Of a stretch of 64,000 nucleotides of DNA, positions 12,169-22,740 are shown one piece after another; the first letter of the stretch is position 1, and every line of letters starts with the position of its first letter. The notes below the pieces were generated by a model that saw nothing but the letters and a program-made list of their open reading frames with translations, was not told the origin of the DNA and did not search any database. The stretch lies in assembly GCF_024713975.1 (NCBI RefSeq), contig NC_091116.1, forward strand, positions 10,756,986 to 10,820,985, in the 5' to 3' direction. Position numbers and translations under genes: made by a program. The stretch is from Paralichthys olivaceus. Its lineage: Eukaryota > Chordata > Actinopteri > Pleuronectiformes > Paralichthyidae.

Positions 12169-14262
12169 CTAATCTGAGTTTTTTTCCTGGGAAAGAAAAA
12201 CAACTCTTTCAGCAAATTAGAAAAAAACATATTCAACAACATATTGTCGCTGGGAAAGTATTTTTGGAGCTTCACAAACCTGTAGGAGTTCACTTGCAGA
12301 AACCTGAAGTCTCTCCTTCAGCTCATCACCAACAGCCACATTAAACAGGGACCATTTACCATCTGAGAACGTAACTGGAACTGAGAGGACGATGCCATCT
12401 GGGAGATTGTAGCTGCCTGCAAGTAGCCAAAAACAATCACCCTGGCTAGATCTGTCAGTGTTAGAGGTCAAATATGGACCGGAAGTTTACCCACAACGAC
12501 AAATCTTTCTACCTGGACATAGTACACCCAGAGAAAATACTTTATCCGGACTGCACGTGCCATTCCAAGCCCTCAAGATGGTGAGGATCCCGTTGGCAGC
12601 TGACATGGCAGCTGCCCGGCACGTCCTTGAAGCCACAGCTGCACGCTGACACCGCACCAAGTCTTGAAAGTCTGTCTCCAACCATTTCCTGGAGGGGAGA
12701 CACAGAGCTAATTGGCTTTTTGGCATCTCCCAGCACAAACAATGGCACAGATATATGTCACAGCAGGGTCAGGTTTGGGAGGCAGTTTTGTCATTTGATA
12801 GTAGACCTGCACCCGACATTATCATATTTAGTTTTAGATTGCCAAAGTGGAAGTTATTGCAAGGTAACATCATTAATCTGGTGTAAGACTGCTTTACAAT
12901 CCTCTAAAATAACTTTTTATTGATGCTTAATATTGAAAACATTTGTTCTTAATGTAACAAACCTGTCATGGAAGATCTTCAGGAGGGACTGGGAAAAGAA
13001 AGCTGGTCCTTTAATTGCCCCATTGAAGTTGAAAACCTTTGCCCTCTGCAGGTCAATATAGAAACTACCACTGATATTTCCCCACACAGTGACATCTGTG
13101 ACATCTGGAGTCGAAGAAAAGGGCAAAATTATTTTATCTTGAGTGGAAACTGCTTGTGCTAGAATGCAACCGAAGTTGGTAATTTGAATGAGCTACCTGA
13201 CGCCATAACTCTCAGCTTCTTTGCAATTATGGCCCTTGCTTCATTCTCCAGTTGGGTTGCCATGGCGACAAATTGGTGCTTGTCAATTGAGCAAGCATTG
13301 TCCACAAGAAGAGAGCATCTCAGGTTGACAAATGAGTCCCCGGACACAATAACCTTCACCTCCTTGTTGGCCCTTGTGTCAATCAGTCGTCCGTACTTGG
13401 TGTAGATTTCTGAGATTTCCTTTATCCTCTTCTTTTCCTTTTCCTGCTCACTGTCATTTACAACATCACTGTCATCAGAGCAGCTCTCATCCAGGAGGAG
13501 GATGACATCAGCTCCTTCGAAGGCTTGCTCCAGATCTGTGTGAACGCTCACCTGTGAAGAAATAGGTTTGAGTGGCTTTGATTTCCTTGTGATTTAATGT
13601 GAAAAAAAATTAAAGTACTGCACCTGATGGAGCAAAGGGAGAGCCAGGTCCTCCATCTCCATCTTCAGCCCCTGCAGTCCCTCCTCGTCACCCTCCAGGC
13701 CCAGTAGGTGGAGGCTGATTGCAGCAACACGGGGGAACACTTCAGCAGAGAGCAAGTTCGGGATCAGGAGGTGGCAGGTTTGGCTGAGAGCACTGGAAAG
13801 ACATTTTACACCCAATCTGTCAACTGAGAAAACCAATAAAGTGGAGCAAAGTGGATATATCCAACTAAACCACCTGCTGATCCACAGGTGAAGAGGTTTG
13901 ATAAGACTGACGCGGTGCTTCTCCTCCTCGATGAGGGCGATCTTGGTCTCCAGATTCTCTGCTGCAACACTCAGCATCATATCCGTGGGCATGTCTGATG
14001 TGATGTTGTAGTAGACCTACACGATAAAAGACTGAATGAAGAGCTTTGCATGTGTGGAATGTCTGATTTTGGAAGTGATGTTACTTCTGTCTACTACCTG
14101 ACAGTGCTGAAGGAAGTCACTGAAGCCCCCTATGAGCATCCCTTTGCCCCCTTGGTCCACCAGCTCCCTCCAAACCAAAGGGGACTTCTCGTGTTTCCAG
14201 CCATTTGTTTTGCAAGTGGCATCCAGCCAGTCCTGCCAGAGACAGACAGAGGTTAAACTACT

Positions 14263-14316
<54 letters not shown>

Positions 14317-14573
14317 ATAATAATAATAATAATGATAATGATAGTGATAATACCTTCCAGTCATCTGGGAGGATGGAGATCTTATGGGTCCTGAAGTTCG
14401 GCAGACATCGCTGCAGGGCGTCTGCTAAAAGTTCCGCTTTGGCAAAACGAGGGCAGTCACTTTTACCTGGAGGGATTTAAAATGATAAGAATAAGAGACA
14501 CGATCGTTTTAAACACAGTTAAATGCTAAATTGTCAAAATTCATCTTCTACCAGCAAGCACGAATTTGGCCAT
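12169..14573 (-). CDS. mdh1b: Malate dehydrogenase 1B (NAD-dependent MDH-like protein)
   Basis: MDH-family protein with an N-terminal extension. Ten exons on the - strand: 14573-14552, 14466-14354, 14232-14098, 14016-13874, 13792-13624, 13551-13197, 13104-12963, 12688-12513, 12416-12280, 12186-12169 (469 aa; the human protein is about 518). The start MAKFVLAG, then KILSIL-like and [14 protein letters not shown] blocks, fit MDH1B. The C-terminal two thirds follow the MDH fold: [13 protein letters not shown] occupies the place of the GNHS active-site loop and [14 protein letters not shown] the late substrate lobe. The catalytic His position is Ile. An acidic insert rich in Asp, Glu and Lys sits at about residues 225-245. 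The first and last exons are only 22 and 18 nt. It is divergent from fastkd2. Confidence 0.92.
14257..14336. repeat. Compound (CTA)n-(TAA)n microsatellite
   Basis: About 18 CTA units followed by a short TAA run that decays into TGATAA variants. It lies in the mdh1b intron between the exons ending at 14354 and starting at 14232, only about 20 bp from each splice site. The open reading frames across it (poly-Tyr, poly-Thr) are artefacts of the repeat. Confidence 0.95.
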
Positions 14574-14592
14574 TCTTCACCGGACGGCGTCG

Positions 14593-14605
14593 GTTGCTAG
14601 GAAAC
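14593..14605. promoter_or_regulatory. X-box (RFX binding site) in the mdh1b promoter
   Basis: The sequence GTTGCTAGGAAAC is an imperfect inverted repeat fitting the RFX X-box consensus (GTNRCY, short spacer, RGNAAC). It ends 20 bp upstream of the mdh1b ATG. RFX factors and FOXJ1 drive ciliary genes, and MDH1B is expressed mainly in ciliated and testis tissue in mammals. The motif is seen directly; its function is inferred. Confidence 0.6.
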
Positions 14606-14830
14606 GGCGGGTGCTTCGCTAATTTGAGTCCGTGTCGGAAACGCCACAAAAAACCACAATAAGAAACACAACTAAATGCACCTCGACGAACTATTTAAAA
14701 ATTTTAAAACACTGGATTCATACGAATGAATATAAATAGTATATTTAAGGTGTTTCAGATTTAAAAAATGGCCTTTCTTCTATTTTTAGTTTGGCAGTGT
14801 TGGCGGCGTACTAAGTTGACAGACGGACCA

Positions 14831-14841
14831 AATATGGCGGC
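14831..14841 (+). promoter_or_regulatory. YY1-like initiator upstream of fastkd2
   Basis: AATATGGCGGC matches the YY1 consensus (AANATGGCGGC), which often marks the transcription start of housekeeping and nuclear-encoded mitochondrial genes. It lies in the spacer between the divergent mdh1b and fastkd2 genes and is oriented toward fastkd2, whose first exon is probably non-coding (about 14830-15000). Confidence 0.5.
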
Positions 14842-15297
14842 GCAGGCAGGAACGAGCGTGTTGTGAAGATGGTCGCTCATTACTGTAGCTTTTTTTCTTC
14901 TCTAAAGGACTTTAATGATCGAACATTATGCGCCATGCGTTATTGTTACTGCCAGATATTCGTACGTTAAGAGTCACAAGGCAGGCGGCATCGTTTAGCT
15001 AACATTAGCTAACGTAATTAGCCACTTTTTCAAAACCCGGTGGAGGGAGGCTGTTGACCTTGTTGACAGCTCAGTCACAGCACTTTGTTTTACACCATTT
15101 GTAATTATTATTATATAATATAACCGACTGAACCTGTCAGGTAGTTAATAATCCTAAATGAGGGATAGCTGTGTTTATTGAACTCAATTTTCACAGCCTT
15201 TTACGCACGTTGCATAGTAGCTTCTTCCTCCAGACAGGATTGCTGAAATCAACCTGGACTTTGAGCCTTTCAGTGGCTCCTCAGTTCTCAGAGGACA

Positions 15298-18200
15298 ATG
15301 TCTGTGTGGATGACAGAGGAGGTGATGAGGTGGACCCTTCGCTTCTGCAGCCGCACATCTCAAATGATGCAGCGAGGTGCCCTGGCGACCACATCACTCA
15401 GAGACACAGCTCACATCTGGGGCACGAGGCAAAACCAGACATGCCTGCACATGGGTCCTGTCAGGTCAGTGAGGTTTTATTCACAGGGGACTGTCCGCAC
15501 TGAGGATTTGGAGGAGAAGAAGCTGGTGGCAGATTCTCCACTGCACGATAAAAGCCACTCTGTGGTGAGCGCCTCAGGAGAGAGACAGATGAGGTCCCCT
15601 TTCTTGGACCACCTGCAGCGCTGTGGCTCCCCGTCAGACGTGTTGGACCTCACATGTCAGTATGCACCCACGGTTCGACAGGTCAGCAACTGCCTCAACC
15701 AAATGTGGAACTCCACCAAGAAGATGACCGACGAGCAGCGGCGCTGTGAGCTGCAGCTGATGTTCGAGCATCCTGAATTTGACACGCTGCTGCAAAAGGC
15801 CATGAAGGATGTGGGGCACATGCGCAGTGAAGATGTGGCGTATACTCTCCTGAGTATGGTCAATATGGGTGTGCCTCAAAGCAGCCGTGTGGTCCAGACT
15901 TTTCTCAGAGCCTGCCAGGTGAGCAGCCCAGAAAGTAAAGATGTTGTCCCACTTGCAATATTTTCGTATTGTGGTCGTTTTTCCAAATGTTTTTTCTTTT
16001 CCACTCACAGGAGAAACTAAATGGTTTTGATGAGAAGAGTCTGTCCATCTTGGCTTCCTGTCTGGAACACATGGAGAGTAGCCCCAATGTCAGTGCACTG
16101 AAGGAGGGCATGAGGTACAGCTAGTCAAATACAAGATGCAAGAATTGCTTCATAAAATAAAACCTCAATAAGAATAGGTTTCTTTTTCAGATTAATTCAC
16201 ATTCTTTATTGTGGCTATATCCTAGGCAGGTAGTCGAGGCTCGTCTTCCCAGAATCAAGAATGTCATGGCCCTCCAGACCATGATGCGTATGCTGGGGAA
16301 GGATGCCCCGCTATACCTCAAACGGAAACTAGAGGTCTGTTTACAAGTCTTGTTTTTGACCATGTTAGGTACTCAGACGCCTGTCAATGTGAATCTAACA
16401 TTTTTCCATTTAACTGAGCTATATGTTATAAACTGTATCTGAATCTATTCCATTTGGATTTTTTTTTTTTTTCAGAGAAAGGCTTTATCAATGACAGACC
16501 AGTTCAGCCTTCCCAACACCCAGCACATGATCTCTACAATGGCCACAATGGGCTTCTACTCCAAACCACTGCTGGACATCTGTAGTCAGAAGATCATAGG
16601 TAAAATATTTTCCACAAGAGAAAATTATTAAATGCTTCGGTAACTATGGTTACAAAGTTGGAAACCACCTAGTCACAGTTTGCCGAATTGTCAGAAGAGA
16701 ATAATTAGAATATTGGGACTAAACTCGTCTGTAGAAAAAACTTTGGACGTCTATTTTAAAGTCTTATTAATGTGCTTTCCCACTTTCCACATCTGTCCTC
16801 TCTCATAGAAAACATCCACGGAATCCCCTTCAACAGATTGTTCGCAGTGCTGCTCTCGTGTCGGGATTTGCACTACAGAAACTTAGACCTGCTCACTGGC
16901 ATTTCAGACTATGTCACCTCCATGCTTGACATATGGACCAACAAACAGGTGCTGCAACAGAAAGCTGTCTCTTAATCCCTTTTTGTCAGATGTTAAATAT
17001 GTGGTTTGTCCTCTGTAGTGTATTTTATAAACAAACATCTGAAGACGAGTGTTCTTTCATGCCTATAATCACATAATAAGAGTATGAATAACGTTTTTAA
17101 GAAGGCTCATGTTAGAATATAACTCTAGATTTAGAGCTATGTATGTTTTTTGCCTGTTTCTGTGTCTTTGCAGATACATTTTTCACCATTACTCTTTGTA
17201 CTCCTCTCCTGTCTGACCAGATGCTCCTCTTCCTCTCTGTGTTTGAGAACCTCGCCTTCTGTCCTGCGCCCTTAATGGAGGCATTTGTTGAGAGGGTGAT
17301 TGCCCGCCCAGATGACCTGACACTTAAAGACCTTCACTGTGTCCTAAAGGTGTACTCTTCTCTTAACTACGATCTGCAGCAGCACAGACAACAGTAGGTC
17401 ACTCACATGTCTCCATCCTTTAAATTGCTCAGTGAACACAGCAAATGTTCCCGTTTTAGGACCAATAAAGGTTTTTATCTTAATTTACTTTTGATTCTAG
17501 CTAATTTTAAAAACAGGATGAGACTATGTGTCATTTACTAGATTAAAAAAGACAAGTTTTACTGAATCAATTCTTTAAAAGATTTGGATTTGGAGCAGTT
17601 CCTTATGGTCATTGGGGAATTATGAAGTGAATGTTGTTTCAAGTGCAATCGATTAATTTACAGAAAAGGCCACAGAAAGTATCTCGGTTGAACGCTGTGG
17701 TGTAAAGATGGCAGACGAACAATCCTATAATACTTTGTACAAGTTTTGACGTGTATGTTGGGTTTCATTTTGCTGCTCCAGGTTCCTGGATAGTCTCACT
17801 CAGGTTCTGGAGTCGTATCTGCCCAAGATGTCTGAGTTTAAGCTTTTAAAGGCTGTTTTTCATCTGTGTGTACTGGGCCACTTCCCCCCTGCCCCTCTGG
17901 AGCAACTCCTGCAGAATAGCAAGATGGAGCAGTTCAATGCTACGCGTAAGACACGCATGCACAGTTTGTTGTTGGAATGCTGGGTCAACACTATAGTTTT
18001 CTGCCCTCATCCTTTTCTTGGTTCTTCTGTACATTTTTCAGTAGCTAACTACACCAACATACCTCAATATTAACAGTGTCATATAGCAATGTTTTTCAGC
18101 ATTCCTCCGCATTTTCAGGAGGATAAGCTATTTCTATTTTTTTTTGTTGGATTGTTTAATTTCATCCATTTCCACTTCTTCTATTTCTCCCCAGCGCCAA

Positions 18201-19642
18201 AATTCCTCCTGAGCCAGAATAGAATGTTTCAGACAGTAGACTTGTGTCTCCGTCTCGACCGTCCTCCTCTCCCTCGTCCCCTGACTGTCCCGCCATCATT
18301 ACTGGGAGATCCAACCCCCTACAGTTCATTAGTCAAGCAGTCGCTCTCACATGCTCTGCAGAGTGTGTTAGAGGACCAGACTGACACGATGCTGCAGGAA
18401 ACAGTTACAGTGGAAAACTTCTACTTCATAGGTAAAGAGGATTTTTGTGATGCACTTTCTGTTTGATGATGGCACAAAAATCAGTTCACTGTCTGCATTT
18501 TGCTCTTTAACTTCCGCTTTGCATTGATTTTCTTTATAAAATGTAAAACAAATTCTTCTTGTGGTAAAACCAATGTGAGCAAGCAGCTGTTGTGTTTGTG
18601 TGTTGACTCTCAGATGCCGTGATAACCAAACCTCTGTCAAACCAAACCTCGGTGACTGAAGTGAGTGGCATTAGTGAAAGAGAGGCGTTGTCTCCAGCAG
18701 AGAGCAGTCAGAGGTAAGAAATCAGCTCCGATGTGTAGTCGGTAACATCAGAAATGAACAAACACAATCATCAGCAAATCGGCAGTGCACTTATGTCATG
18801 TTGGGTGATGCCAAAGTGGATGTGTGAATGTTTTATTCTGATAATATCAGGCTGTGACATGTTGAGTTATCTATTTCATCAAAAATTCAATTTCATAACT
18901 GGATATGCAACAAAAACCAAATGAATTGTGTTTTACATGCAGGACTGTTTGTAACTTATTATTATTATTAACATATTTTAAGTCCTATTTTTACAACAAA
19001 CAATTACTTTTTTTTCATTAAAGGTTATAAACAACATAAGGGTTCAGTGGTTTGAATATAACTTTGCGTTGACTGTTTTTTACAATCAAGCCACTGTCTT
19101 CTGTCTTTTTGTCAGTTTCTTCCTGTCTTACCTGTTCCTGAATTCAAATTATGACCTTTCAAAATCTGATAAACCCTTTTTCTTTTTCTTCATGTCTCAG
19201 AATTGCAGTCATTTGCCCACCAAACTCTGGTTTTTGCTACAGTACCTCTAATCCTCGTGGTTCCCTGGCGGTTATGCTTCGCCATCTGAAGATCTTGGGA
19301 TACAACCCTGTTCTGGTGAGACTCAGGAACCAGTTTGATTTTGCCAAATTGTTTTAAGAATCCTAAATTTTTTGAAATCATTAGAATTCTAAGATCTGGA
19401 GGGAAGTAAGAACTACAGTTACAAATTGGTGTAACCACAAACATTGGTTTTCTGCAGTGTCAGTGTGTTGACTGCATCTCAGTGATAATAAATTCTTTAT
19501 ACATAATTCTGTTCTCCAGGTATCAGAGCAGGAGCTGGAGTCTGTGTCTGAGGAAAAGAGGACGGAGTTCCTCAGGGGACTGATTTTTCCAGAACACCAC
19601 AGGTCAGACACACAACCTCAAATGGAGCAACTACAATCCTGA
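15298..19642 (+). CDS. fastkd2: FAST kinase domain-containing protein 2, mitochondrial
   Basis: Mitochondrial RNA-binding protein involved in 16S rRNA and mitoribosome maturation. Eleven coding exons: 15298-15918, 16011-16114, 16226-16334, 16476-16599, 16809-16948, 17221-17393, 17782-17945, 18195-18431, 18614-18713, 19201-19315, 19520-19642 (669 aa; human about 710). The N-terminus (MRWTLRFCSRTSQ, LATTSLRD) is rich in Arg/Ser/Thr and poor in acidic residues after the first few positions, as in a mitochondrial presequence. Helical FAST_1/FAST_2 repeats span about residues 220-480. The C-terminal RAP domain is in the last two exons (RIAVICPPN to LRGLIFPEHH). A non-coding first exon splices to an acceptor at about 15234. 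Met alternatives at positions 5 and 10 of the ORF are possible. Poly(A) AATAAA lies at 19713-19718. The mdh1b neighbour matches the human arrangement and supports fastkd2 over other FASTKD paralogues. Confidence 0.92.
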
Positions 19643-19719
19643 AGAAAGCTGTCGGTGTTGAATGGATGCAGTCATCATAAACACATTGTATTGCTTTGTA
19701 AACATTTAAGAAAATAAAT

Positions 19720-20469
19720 ATAATGAAGTGTTTAAAATGTATTATGTGGTCTCTGGAAACCTTGATCTGAAAATACTGAGAACTTGTGATTATAGTTAAA
19801 AAAAGGACTGTTTGTTTTCCGAAAGCAAGACAAAAACTGCTTGAATTTCAATTTAATCTTCTGCATGAGAAGAGTGTTTTTGTGAGTCAAAGTCTGTCAC
19901 AATAATTATAAGGTTAAGAATGATGGCGTGGCAGAAACAATCTGTCAATCTTGCTTTTTGCAGCAGATGAGTAAAAACCATGCTGCGGAACGAAACCAAT
20001 AAAAACCTGTGTGAGATTGCAGTAACTGCACAGAAACTGCAAGGTGAGCGAGGTAAAGGTGGAGTCCCTTTGATGCCACCACGTTTGCAGGAAGCACGAG
20101 AAGGGGTTGGTAGCAAGTAGAGGAAGACAGGAAGCGGTGAAGATTGTTATGGTTTGATGTGTTCGCCTCTCGTTTTCGTTTATCTGATTCTCATCAACCT
20201 TAGTGACGTTGACTCTGAGAAAACACCGTCTGGTGTTACTGTTTTCACAGATATAAGAGCGTGGAAAAAAGAAGTGTGGTGTTTACGGTAATTTATGTTT
20301 TTGTGACACCATAGTTTGTAAAGGCCCCCTGGTGTTTTTTATTTGGAATTAATGGTCTTTGATACACTCAGACTTATGAGTGGCTTGCGGTTTAAATCCC
20401 CTCATTTAGACACCGCCGTCTGTTTCGACCACAGAGCTGGGGGTTCCGAGTGTGAGTGAGTGTGAGTGT

Positions 20470-20528
<59 letters not shown>

Positions 20529-20757
20529 GGAGAGGAACACAAAGAAAGCGAAAACCAAAACAGTGAATTTATTGTTTTTTACAACTGCAAAGTTAACTGC
20601 TACTTCTGCTGTGTAGACATGATAATCAGGTTTTAAACTTAAAGAAACCCCCCTATCAAAATAATGTTCTTTTCAAAACAAGCTACAAGGACGTCCCTTC
20701 TTTTTATACACAAGTAGTAGACATAGTTGTGAAAATGGTCGAAGGACGTGTGTGAGA
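19720..20757. other. fastkd2-cd28 convergent spacer with (GT)n microsatellite
   Basis: This stretch contains the end of the fastkd2 3'UTR and the cd28 3'UTR. A perfect (GT)n run at about 20464-20520 is preceded by GTGA variants and followed by (GA)n. A cd28 poly(A) signal on the - strand (TTTATT on +) lies at 20568-20573. No further gene is visible. Confidence 0.6.
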
Positions 20758-22740
20758 TCAGAAGTGTCGTGGTATTGGTTTCTGAACCCCTCTTTTCTTC
20801 CTGCCATCCCTCTGCCCTCTGGGTTTGGTGTTCATGTAATCGCTCTGGGAATCTATGTTCCTCATCCTCACCTGGAAGACACATAAAGGGCAACTGAACA
20901 ACAGCATTTTCTGTCGTTGTCATTCAGGACACACAGATCAGAAATGAACATAAAATTGTAAATGGGCAGAACAGAATTATTTCGAGGTGACGGTGCTCGT
21001 AGAAAACATTCATGCCGTATCTACATGTTGTACCAGTAAGAACCAAATATTCTACACTTTCAAAATCATCCCATATTGCATCACTCCCATCTTTCTATTT
21101 CTTTCTTTTTTATTTTGATATTTAGAATTTGAGTCTCTTCTTTCAATTTCAGTTTTGATTGGACAGCTCTTTGAAAACATTACCCAGTGAATTAAAGGAA
21201 ATGCTCACGACGAAAAGTTATTTTTCAGTGTTGCTGTGCTATTTAAATTGTATGTTCTTCTCGGTTTATGTTTTATATTTCAAACTCCTCGGTGTCAGAG
21301 AAATATCTTACCCAGTTGACGATGGCGATGATGGTGACAGTTATGCTGTAGATGCTTAGAAGTACAACCATCAGAATCCAAATCCATTTATATATTTGGC
21401 TTGAATTATCACCATGGTTACTGCTTTCTTTATTGCACTTGCAGAGGTGTCCTGCAAGAAGCATACCCAGGAAGTATTCAGTGTTCTGTTAAAGTATGCA
21501 CAGTATGTCAAAACATGCACTTTCCATCAAAACTTATTTATATTATATTTACCTTCTACAAGTACCTGGATCATCACAACACTGGGCACTCCTTTAAAGG
21601 GAGGAGGGAATGTAATGATGCCTTCACATCTGTAGGTTCCATGGCTGCTCTCATTCACTCCGGTGAGGACGAAATCCACCGATTTTTGCTGTTTGCGCTC
21701 CACCTCCACCCCCACCCTGGCGTTGAGCACTGTGCAGTTTAGTGTGTGGTTTTCACCAGTGCATGAGACGTTGGAAATCAATTCCTGGCCCTTGAAAAGG
21801 TTAAATGTCATTTCGTCTTCAGTCTTGATTGGGCACGGCACATGCACGTCTTCTCTGTTGGCTACGCAGACAGTTTTCAGCTGCACTGGAGAGGAAAAAT
21901 ATATGATGAATCAGTTTTTGAAAGATTTTCCACAGCATAGCGCAGTATTGTGTTTGCTGTTGCTGTAAACAGAGTCAGGATGATGCCGAGGCTAAACAAC
22001 CTTTCAAAGGAAATGGCTTCCTACTGCTGCATCTACTGATGAATTTACTTGAATAGGATTTCTCAGAACTAAAACTCAGGTACTGCAACTCGACATTTCA
22101 CAGCAACCCACATGGAATATATTACACAGCGGTGTGATCACGTTTACTGCACCTCTGTTAACCAGCCTCACATTTCACATTCACATGGAATACAAAAATG
22201 TGCAATTCGAGTGGCATACTTGACTCAGAAGCTTGTGGTTTAGATGCAGCACCTGGTGTTGTGTTTTAGTGTTGAAATGAAAGCAACGGGTTATATAATA
22301 TTCCTCTGTTGACTGATACATGTAGTCAGACACTGTTCCCACAAAGGCCATTTTAAGTACTGGTAAACTGGTTATAAGGGAGGATATGCTTATTATAAGA
22401 TATAGAGAAATGTGTACTTTCAGATCTGACTTTCCATGTGTTATACAGTCTATGGTTCAAACTCAACAATAGAGCAGTAGAAAAGTAGGAAATTCCACTT
22501 CTGCAATTTTAAAAATACACTAACCTGCTTGTTCACTGTGCAAAGACAGAGGAATGCTCACATCAAGCGTTCAAAAAAGAAACCAAACAGTAACCATGCA
22601 TGCTGAGGGAAATCTCTCGTTTCTTTAAACTATGTATGCAGTAAAAACTTACCATTGCAGGGGCATGTGCTCTGAGACACATGAGTGGTACATGATGACC
22701 TGCAGCCTAGGAGCAGCAGAAACATCCAGCTAACGCTCAT
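20758..22740 (-). CDS. cd28: CD28-family T-cell costimulatory receptor
   Basis: Type I membrane receptor of T cells that binds B7 ligands. Four exons on the - strand: 22740-22653, 21885-21553, 21451-21312, 20871-20758 (224 aa; human CD28 220). Exon 1 encodes a signal peptide (MSVSWMFLLLLGC). Exon 2 is one IgV domain with the canonical Cys pair (DVHVPCPI and YRCEG) and the ligand loop TFPPPF in place of the mammalian MYPPPY. Exon 3 has a hinge Cys pair (GHLCKC) suitable for a disulfide dimer and a transmembrane helix of about 22 residues (WIWILMVVLLSIYSITVTIIAI). Exon 4 is a basic tail with one tyrosine motif, SDYMNTKPRG. CTLA4 is the alternative, but the hinge, the YMN motif with basic context and the position next to raph1 favour CD28. 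Confidence 0.85.

Noticed and set aside
14132-14480. Poly-Tyr and poly-Thr open frames
   Set aside because: Produced by the (CTA)n repeat in the mdh1b intron; the - strand gene explains the flanks.
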